Shown here one piece after another: positions 58,213 to 64,000 of a stretch of DNA of 64,000 nucleotides. Below the pieces are notes generated by a model that was not told where the DNA came from, made no database searches, and saw only the letters and a list, made by a program, of their open reading frames with translations. Origin of the DNA: Actinomadura sp. K4S16 (GTDB taxonomy: Bacteria > Actinomycetota > Actinomycetes > Streptosporangiales > Streptosporangiaceae); NCBI RefSeq assembly GCF_008327685.1, contig NZ_BDDE01000020.1, positions 62,001-126,000 of the forward strand, read 5' to 3'. The position numbers were made by a program, and so were the translations under genes. Position 1 is the stretch's first letter; every line of letters begins with the position of its first letter.

Positions 58213-59846
58213 CGCAGGGCGTATGCGGGGCCGCGCATGCGGGACGCCGCCGTCCAGTAGGCGACCGCGCCCATCCCGTAGGCGGCTACCACCGCGAGGA
58301 GGGTGACGGTGGCGCGGCCGTCAGCGGGCAGCCATGTCGCGGCAGCGGCGGCGGCAGCGGCGAACGTCGCGTTGAACAGCATGTCGTAGACGGCGAAGAC
58401 CCGTCCCCGGTAGGCGTCCTCGATCGTCTCCTGCAACGTCGTGTCGACGCACAGCTTGACGCCCTGCGACACGACGCCGAGGAGGAAGGCGCCGGCCGCC
58501 CAGGGGCGCTCCGCGAACGGCATGCCCAGCACGAGCAGGCCCACCGCCGCCCCGCCGAGCTGCCACGCCACCCACGCCTGCTTGCTGATGCGCCGCACCA
58601 CCGGCGGGGTGATCAGCGCCGCCGCGAAGTACCCGGCGCCGGACACCCCCAGCATCAGCGCGAACGTCTCCAGCCCGCGGTCGGGGTCGCCGGCGAAGTG
58701 GTTGCGGCACAGCAGCAGCGTCATGATCAGGACGACGCCGTACAGGAACCGGTGGAACGAGATCGCGCCGAGCGCCAGCGCCGCCTGCGGCCGCCGCGCG
58801 ATGTGCCGGGCCCCGTCCGCGAGCCCGCCCAGCACACCACCCAGCACCTCGACGACCCGCGGCGCCTCGGACCCGCCCGCCCCGACCCCGCCGGACCCCT
58901 CCGACACGTCCGCCCGGCCCGACGCTTCCGCCCGACCGGACACGTCTGCCAGGCCCGGCACTTCCGCCCCGTCCGACATGGGCGTCCCCGCCCCAGCCGC
59001 GCCGTTCGACATGGGTGCGCCTGGGATGGGCGACGCGGCCGACACGGGCGTCGCGTGCCCGGGCGAGGCATCCGACACGGGCGTCGCGGAGCCGGGCGTC
59101 GCGTCCGGCATGGCCGTCTCCGACGCGGGTGACGTGTCCGACATCGCCACCCCGGGCACGGTCGCTGGGGTCGCCTCCGCCACCGCTAGGGCAGTCGCTC
59201 GGGGCGCGACGTCCTCGGAAGTCCGGTGCGGACCGAGGAGGCCCTTCGGCAGGGTCGTCGCGATCAGCCCCGCCAGCAGGAACAGCGCCGCCGCGACCAC
59301 GAGGATCAGCGCCGTCCCGTCGTGCCCGGCGCCGAACACCCGCCGGAGGCCGTAGCCGGCGCCCGCCCCCGCGAACGCGATGATCGTCCCGGACGTGACC
59401 GTGAACGCGTTCGCCGTGACCAGCTGGTCGCGACGCACCACGTGCGGGAGCGCCGCCGACAGCGCGGCGAGGAAGAAGCGGTTCACGCCCAGCACGACGA
59501 GCACGCCGAGGAAGAAGCCGAGCCCGTCCTGCCCGCCCGCCACGAGCCCGGCGACGAGCAGCACGAGCAGCGCGCGCAGCACCGGCGTCCAGACGAGGAT
59601 CTGCCGCCGCCGCCACCGGTCGATGAACACCCCGGCGAACGGCCCGAGCGCCGAGTAGGGCAGCAGCGTCACCGCGAACGCGGCCGCCGCCTTGGCCGCC
59701 GTGGCCTGCCGCTCGGGCGAGAAGAACACGTATCCGGCGAGCGCCACCTGGAATACGCCGTCGGTCAGCTGCGAGGCGAGCCGGGTCCCGTAGAGACGCC
59801 GAAAATCCCGCCCTCCCAAGATCCCCCGCAACTCACCCGCCCGCAT
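58209..59846 (-). CDS. MFS transporter with expanded central loop
   Basis: 545 residues. Two bundles of six helices (about 15-200 and 350-540) are joined by a cytoplasmic loop of roughly 135 residues. The loop is repetitive (ASPGHATPVSAASP, SDTSPASETAMPDATP, VSGRAEASGRADVSEG) and far longer than normal. The first half starts LGGRDFRRLYGTRLASQLTD and includes LLPYSALGPFAGVFIDRWRR, the MFS motif between helices 2 and 3. It is a probable drug or metabolite exporter. The last helices carry YRGRVFAVYDMLFNATF. No regulator lies next to it. Confidence 0.87.
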   Translation of the reverse strand: MRAGELRGILGGRDFRRLYGTRLASQLTDGVFQVALAGYVFFSPERQATAAKAAAAFAVTLLPYSALGPFAGVFIDRWRRRQILVWTPVLRALLVLLVAGLVAGGQDGLGFFLGVLVVLGVNRFFLAALSAALPHVVRRDQLVTANAFTVTSGTIIAFAGAGAGYGLRRVFGAGHDGTALILVVAAALFLLAGLIATTLPKGLLGPHRTSEDVAPRATALAVAEATPATVPGVAMSDTSPASETAMPDATPGSATPVSDASPGHATPVSAASPIPGAPMSNGAAGAGTPMSDGAEVPGLADVSGRAEASGRADVSEGSGGVGAGGSEAPRVVEVLGGVLGGLADGARHIARRPQAALALGAISFHRFLYGVVLIMTLLLCRNHFAGDPDRGLETFALMLGVSGAGYFAAALITPPVVRRISKQAWVAWQLGGAAVGLLVLGMPFAERPWAAGAFLLGVVSQGVKLCVDTTLQETIEDAYRGRVFAVYDMLFNATFAAAAAAAATWLPADGRATVTLLAVVAAYGMGAVAYWTAASRMRGPAYALR

Positions 59847-60224
59847 CAGATCAGACTATGTGCTGTCTTCTATGCATTTCTCTGCTCCTTCGGGCCTTGC
59901 GCCCTCCAGCGCCGAGAAACGCGGCCATCGATGACACGGCCCTCCGATCGCGGCCGCAGGGACGCGCGGATCGCAGCCACCAGTGTCACCGGGCCCCACC
60001 GTCACCCGACCACCCGCCTCGGCCCGCTGCCCGTGCGGCCGCGCCGACCCCAGCCGACGCCGCAACCACGCGACGACCTCGGTGATCGCGATCGCGTCCG
60101 AAGGCAGATTCGAGCGAAGCGAGAATCTGATCGCGCAGCGAGCCGCAAGGCGAGCCGGAGCGATGCCAGCGATCGCACGCGTAGTTGTGGGGGGCGGAGC
60201 GCTAGAGCGCTCCGCCCCCCACAA
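59847..60224. other. 378-bp gap with repeats
   Basis: No gene found; a minus-strand frame (59856-60224) has no recognisable protein. Around 60105-60130 is CAGATTC, a GAGCGAAGCGA-type core and GAATCTG, a short inverted repeat, followed by related CGCAGCGAG/GCAAGGCGAG elements. The right end is taken by the long palindrome at 60181. Confidence 0.45.
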
Positions 60225-60228
60225 CTAC
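60181..60228. terminator. 48-bp near-perfect palindrome covering the 3' end of the SBP gene
   Basis: 23-bp arms (GTAGTTGTGGGGGGCGGAGC... and its exact complement) with a 2-base centre. The SBP gene's TAG stop (60225-60227) lies within the right arm, so the RNA hairpin includes the stop codon. Probably a strong terminator. It has no T-tract. Confidence 0.75.
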
Positions 60229-61997
60229 GCAAGGAAAACCCGCGTGAGGTCGTAGCCGGCGGTGGTGGGGAGGAAGTAGGCGCCGTGGACGCGGGAGGAG
60301 CGGAAGATGGTCTGGGCGCGGTCGAGGAGGGGGACGATCGCGGCGTCTTCCATGATCTTCCGGTCGGCCTGCTGCCAGTAGCCGGCCGCGCGCTGCGCGT
60401 CGGGGGCCGTGAGGGCGGCGTCGATGAGCGCGTTGACCTGCGGGTTGTCGTAGCCGCCGTAGTTGGTGGAGCCGGGGCCGTAGGCGCGCCCGTCGAAGAG
60501 CGGTTGGATGATCGAGCGGCCGTTGTTGCCGTACCAGTCGGGGACCCAGCCGGGGGCGGCGATGTCCCACTTGCCCTCGCGGGCGCGGGCGGGCGTGGTG
60601 AGGGTGCTGGAGTAGAAGGAGCCGCCCGAGTCGGGGGTCAGTTCCGTCTTGACCCCGCAGGCGTCGAGGTTCTCGGCGATGGACTGGGCGATGAGCTTGT
60701 GGACGCTGTTCGTCCGGTACGGGAACTTCAGCGTGATCCCGACGCGGTCGGCCTTGCCGAGCAGCTCGCGGCACTTGGCGGGGTCGCCGGACTCGTTGGG
60801 CGTGGGGTAGATGTCGAGGGGCGCGTATCCGGAGTTCCCGGGCGGGATCACCGTGTGCAGCGGCTTCGCCACCGACGGCCCGCCGACGATCTTGATGAGG
60901 GCGCTGCGGTCGACGGCGTACTCCAGCGCCTGCCGGACCGCGCGGTCGCCGAGCGCGCCGCCGTTGCGGGGGCTGCGCGTGTTGAACACCAGGTACGGGC
61001 TGTTGTTCGGGGTCTCCCTGATCGCGAAGCGCGGGTCGTCCCGCAGCCGCGGGAGCGCCGACGTCGGGACGGGCTGGTCCCACGCGAGGTCGGCGGTGCC
61101 CTGCTCGATCTGCTGCTGGACGGTCTCCGGCGAGTCCTGGCCCAGCGTGATCTGGATCTTCGCGACATGCCGCTCGCGGAGCGGGTCCGAGCCCGCCTGC
61201 CATGCCGGGTTGTGGGTGAGGACGTAGGAGATGCCCGGCTTGTAGTCGGTGATCTGGTACGGGCCGTCGGAGACCGTGTGCTGCCGGAACTCGGCGCTGT
61301 CCGGGACGTACCGGTCGTACTCCTGCGGTGCGGCCGCGGCGACGGGCAGCGACAGCAGGTTGAGGAAGTCGCTGGCGGGCCGCTTCAGCTTGAACACCAG
61401 CGTCCGCTCGTCCTTGGCGCGGACGCCCTCGAACCCGTGCTCGCGCTGGTAGGCCGCGATCGCCCGGGCGTTCTTCGCGTCGACGGAGCCGTAGCCGCGG
61501 CAGAACGCGTCCATGCCCTTGAGCGTGGAGATGAAGTAGCCCTTGGCGGAGGACGGCGACGCGGGGTTGCAGAGGCGCTCGAAGCCGCGGACGAAGTCCT
61601 GTGCGGTCACCGGGCGGGGCGGGTTGGTGTTCCACCGGACGCCCTCGCGCAGCCGGACCGTGTACGTGCGGCGGTCCTTGCCGATGTCGCCGTTCTCGCG
61701 CGTCGGGATCCGCTCGGCGACGTCGGGCCGTACGGGGACCGTCTCCTGGAAGTCGTTGGACGCCCGGTTCCCGAACAGCGTGCGGGCGAACGTGCGGGCG
61801 AGCCCGTACGCGCCGACGCTGGCCACGGACGCGGGGTCGAGGTGCTCGACGTCGGACGAGCCGACGATCCGCAGCGTGCCGCCCTCGCGGGAGGCGCCCT
61901 CCGCCGTCGCACCGTCACCCCCTCCGGCGCATCCGGCGAGCCCCATCACAAGGCCCGTCAGCCCCGCCGTCACCTTGATCATCTCGCGTGCCGTCAC
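60225..61997 (-). CDS. ABC transporter substrate-binding lipoprotein (family 5, peptide type)
   Basis: 590 residues. Lipoprotein signal with lipobox LAGC (Cys23), then GGDGATAEGASREGGTLRIV. Family-5 motifs follow: NDFQETVPVRPDVAERIPTR, RTYTVRLREGVRWNTNPPRP with VTAQDFVRGFERLCNP, and DSPETVQQQIEQGTADLAWD. C-terminal: AARAREGKWDIAAPGWVPDW. It binds oligopeptides or other solutes outside the cell for an ABC importer; permease and ATPase genes are not in this window, so it may be an orphan or its operon is elsewhere. Confidence 0.92.
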   Translation of the reverse strand: MTAREMIKVTAGLTGLVMGLAGCAGGGDGATAEGASREGGTLRIVGSSDVEHLDPASVASVGAYGLARTFARTLFGNRASNDFQETVPVRPDVAERIPTRENGDIGKDRRTYTVRLREGVRWNTNPPRPVTAQDFVRGFERLCNPASPSSAKGYFISTLKGMDAFCRGYGSVDAKNARAIAAYQREHGFEGVRAKDERTLVFKLKRPASDFLNLLSLPVAAAAPQEYDRYVPDSAEFRQHTVSDGPYQITDYKPGISYVLTHNPAWQAGSDPLRERHVAKIQITLGQDSPETVQQQIEQGTADLAWDQPVPTSALPRLRDDPRFAIRETPNNSPYLVFNTRSPRNGGALGDRAVRQALEYAVDRSALIKIVGGPSVAKPLHTVIPPGNSGYAPLDIYPTPNESGDPAKCRELLGKADRVGITLKFPYRTNSVHKLIAQSIAENLDACGVKTELTPDSGGSFYSSTLTTPARAREGKWDIAAPGWVPDWYGNNGRSIIQPLFDGRAYGPGSTNYGGYDNPQVNALIDAALTAPDAQRAAGYWQQADRKIMEDAAIVPLLDRAQTIFRSSRVHGAYFLPTTAGYDLTRVFLA

Positions 61998-62103
61998 GGT
62001 GTCACCTCACTGACTCGGAACCTGGCGCGCAGTAACCGGCGGTGTCACAGTAGGGCCAGAGCGTGACAAAGGGCCGGTACATCACCGTTTCTCTACAGAA
62101 GTA

Positions 62104-62144
62104 AGGACGCCCTGACAGTGGGGTGTCCACTGCCAGGGCGTCCT
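62104..62144. terminator. bidirectional hairpin downstream of ino1
   Basis: AGGACGCCCTGACAGTGG and CCACTGCCAGGGCGTCCT, 18-bp arms with one mismatch around a 5-base loop, followed by TTTGG on one side and TTAC on the other. Probable terminator of the minus-strand ino1 transcript. Confidence 0.75.
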
Positions 62145-62257
62145 TTGGCGACTTTGTGATCAGGCTCTCAACGTTCCGGAAACCGCGTCCCACCTGGGAG
62201 ACGGGCCCTTGAACCGCTGATGGGGAGGCGCTGACCGGCGCGTTGTCCCGCCGTGCT

Positions 62258-63337
62258 CTAGCGCTCGACCTCGCCGCGGATGAACTTCTCCACCGCGTCG
62301 TGCGCCTGGTCGTCGTTGTACTGCTCCGGGGGCGACTTCATGAAGTAGGAGCTGGCCGACAGGATCGGGCCGCCGATGCCGCGGTCCTTGGCGATCTTCG
62401 CGGCGCGGACGGCGTCGATGATGACGCCGGCGGAGTTCGGGGAGTCCCAGACCTCGAGCTTGTACTCCAGGTTGAGGGGGGTGTCGCCGAACGAGCGGCC
62501 CTCGAGCCGGACGTAGGCCCACTTGCGGTCGTCCAGCCACGGCACGTGGTCGGACGGGCCGATGTGCACGTCCGCCTTCGCCATCTCGTGCGGGATCTGC
62601 GAGGTGACCGACTGCGTCTTGGAGATCTTCTTGGACTGGAGCCGCTTGCGCTCCAGCATGTTCATGAAGTCCATGTTGCCGCCGAAGTTGAGCTGGTACG
62701 TGCGCAGCAGCTCGACCCCGCGGTCCTCGAACAGGCGGGCCATGACGCGGTGCGTGATGGTGGCGCCGACCTGCGACTTGATGTCGTCGCCGACGATCGG
62801 GACGCCCGCGTCGGTGAACTTCTGCGCCCACTCGGGGTCGCTGGCGATGAACACCGGCAGCGCGTTCACGAACGCGACCTTGGCGTCGATCGCGCACTGG
62901 GCGTAGAAGCGGTCGGCCTCCTCGGAGCCCACCGGCAGGTACGACACCAGGACGTCGACCTCGGCGTCCTTCAGGGCCTGCACGACGTCGACCGGCTCGG
63001 CGTCCGACTCCTCGACCATGTCCAGGTAGTACTCGCCAAGGCCGTCGAAAGTGTGCCCGCGCTGGACGGTCACCCCGGTCGGAGGCACGTCGGCGAACTT
63101 GATGGTGTTGTTCTCGCTGGCGTGGATGGCCTCGGACAGGTCCATCCCGACCTTCTTGGCGTCCACGTCGAACGCCGCCACGAACTCGACGTCGCCCACG
63201 TGGTAGTCGCCGAACTGGACGTGCATCAGGCCGGGAACTCGCGTGTCGGGGGCCGCGTCCTTGTAGAACTCGACGCCCTGGACGAGCGAAGAGGCGCAGT
63301 TGCCCACACCCACGATGGCTACGCGCACCGAACCCAT
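62258..63337 (-). CDS. ino1: inositol-3-phosphate synthase
   Basis: 359 residues. NAD-binding opening MGSVRVAIVGVGNCASSLVQ. VPPTGVTVQRGHTFDGLGEY, FVNALPVFIASDPEWAQKF and GVPIVGDDIKSQVGATITHR carry the catalytic lysines. HRVMARLFEDRGVELLRTYQ and NFGGNMDFMNMLERKRLQSK complete the active site. It makes myo-inositol 3-phosphate from glucose 6-phosphate, feeding phosphatidylinositol and mycothiol synthesis in actinobacteria. The preceding padR gene lies 68 bp upstream on the same strand, as in mycobacteria. Confidence 0.96.
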   Translation of the reverse strand: MGSVRVAIVGVGNCASSLVQGVEFYKDAAPDTRVPGLMHVQFGDYHVGDVEFVAAFDVDAKKVGMDLSEAIHASENNTIKFADVPPTGVTVQRGHTFDGLGEYYLDMVEESDAEPVDVVQALKDAEVDVLVSYLPVGSEEADRFYAQCAIDAKVAFVNALPVFIASDPEWAQKFTDAGVPIVGDDIKSQVGATITHRVMARLFEDRGVELLRTYQLNFGGNMDFMNMLERKRLQSKKISKTQSVTSQIPHEMAKADVHIGPSDHVPWLDDRKWAYVRLEGRSFGDTPLNLEYKLEVWDSPNSAGVIIDAVRAAKIAKDRGIGGPILSASSYFMKSPPEQYNDDQAHDAVEKFIRGEVER

Positions 63338-63405
63338 CCGGTTGCTCCTTCTCTTTTGCGGAACATGTGGTGTTTCACCCGCCCCCGAAGGCGCCGGGCC
63401 ACTGG

Positions 63406-64000
63406 TCAGCGGCCCTCGTCCCGAGGCATGTCCTGGTCAATTCGCTTAGCTGACTGTGCTTGCTGTGCTTGCTGTTCCTGCTCGGCCCGCTCGCGCCCGA
63501 TGAGCTCGTTGAGCCACCGGACCTCGCGCTCGACCGACTCCAGCCCGTGGTTCTGCAGCTCCAGGGTGTAGGAGTCGACACGCTCGCGGGTGCGCGCCAG
63601 GGCGGCGCGGACGCTCTCCAGGCGCTCCTCCAGCCGGCTGCGCCGGCCTTCGAGGATCCGCAGCCGGACGTCGGCGCGGGTGTGCGAGAAGAAGGCGAAG
63701 TGCACGCCGAACCCCTCGTCCTCCCACGAAGCCGGGCCGGCCTCGGTGAGGAGCTGCTGAAGGCGCTCCTTGCCGTCGGCGGTGAGCTTGTAAACGATCT
63801 TCGACCGGCGGCTCTGCAGCGCCAGCGGCGTGTTCGGCTCCTCCGGCCGGTCCTCCATGATCAGCCCGTTGGCCAGGAGCTGCTTGAGGCACGGGTAGAG
63901 CGAGCCGTACGAGAACGCGCGGAACATGCCCAGCAGGGTGTTGAGCCGCTTGCGCAGTTCGTAACCGTGCATCGGGGACTCGTGCAGCAGGCCGAGCACG
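63406..64000 (-). CDS. PadR-family transcriptional regulator (5' end cut by window)
   Basis: Residues visible: LGLLHESPMHGYELRKRLNT (winged helix), SYGSLYPCLKQLLANGLI and YKLTADGKERLQQLLTEAGP, then a long helical C-terminal domain with LRILEGRRSRLEERLESVRA. The last 25 residues are Glu/Gln-rich (EQEQQAQQAQSAKRIDQD). A GTG codon at the very edge opens this frame, but PadR proteins usually have about 5 more residues before LGLL, so the true start lies just outside. It probably controls ino1, the next gene downstream. Confidence 0.9.
   Translation of the reverse strand, partial: VLGLLHESPMHGYELRKRLNTLLGMFRAFSYGSLYPCLKQLLANGLIMEDRPEEPNTPLALQSRRSKIVYKLTADGKERLQQLLTEAGPASWEDEGFGVHFAFFSHTRADVRLRILEGRRSRLEERLESVRAALARTRERVDSYTLELQNHGLESVEREVRWLNELIGRERAEQEQQAQQAQSAKRIDQDMPRDEGR

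Noticed and set aside
59856..60224. 122-codon minus-strand frame beside the long palindrome
   Set aside because: Its first codons are the palindrome itself and the remainder matches nothing.
59226..62066. 946-codon plus-strand frame opposite the MFS and substrate-binding genes
   Set aside because: Composition is Arg/Asp/Val-rich with no domains and it crosses two well-supported minus-strand genes.

Overview
The window is chromosomal DNA from a high-GC actinomycete and carries the replication-origin neighbourhood. The gene order, the codon use (almost every third base G or C), the deazaflavin-type domain at 38.7-40.1 kb and the family-5 and MFS transporters fit a Streptosporangiales or Thermomonosporaceae-type organism such as Actinomadura. 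The genus is an inference; the phylum is secure.

Layout. From 31.7 kb leftwards (minus strand) run dnaA, the oriC region, dnaN, gnd, recF, dciA, gyrB, gyrA, a DUF3566 membrane protein and tRNA-Ile(GAT). From 32.3 kb rightwards (plus strand) run rpmH, rnpA, yidD, yidC, jag, rsmG, parA and parB, with five parS-type sites between 36.7 and 42.2 kb. Beyond these lies a second conserved block: thioredoxin and thioredoxin reductase, anti-sigma and SigM-type ECF sigma factor, a pseudokinase, murJ, a DUF6049 protein and a CCA-adding enzyme. It matches the mycobacterial Rv3907-Rv3919 neighbourhood, but no cwlM or NUDIX gene is seen where they would be expected. The right end has bioA, an MFS transporter, a peptide-type ABC substrate-binding lipoprotein, ino1 and its PadR neighbour.

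The left 19 kb is accessory in character. It holds an M64 metallopeptidase, an EamA exporter with an AraC regulator, a VOC-domain protein, an intradiol dioxygenase, an epoxide hydrolase, and a two-component system divergent from an ABC transporter whose first permease carries a large extracytoplasmic insert. The tiny DLW-39 gene, normally next to the gyrA-tRNA cluster, sits at 0.7 kb, so this block looks inserted between the two.

Unexplained structure. A recurring dyad of two head-to-head DnaA-box-like halves separated by exactly three bases occurs at least eight times, from the 6.6 kb intergene to the dnaA promoter. A 1-kb gap with two parS sites contains about ten copies of a 17-bp tandem repeat. 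The murJ and DUF6049 genes share about 326 bp in different frames. Several genes start with TTG behind strong ribosome-binding sites (gyrB, dnaN, jag, the D-Ala-D-Ala ligase-like gene and the epoxide hydrolase).
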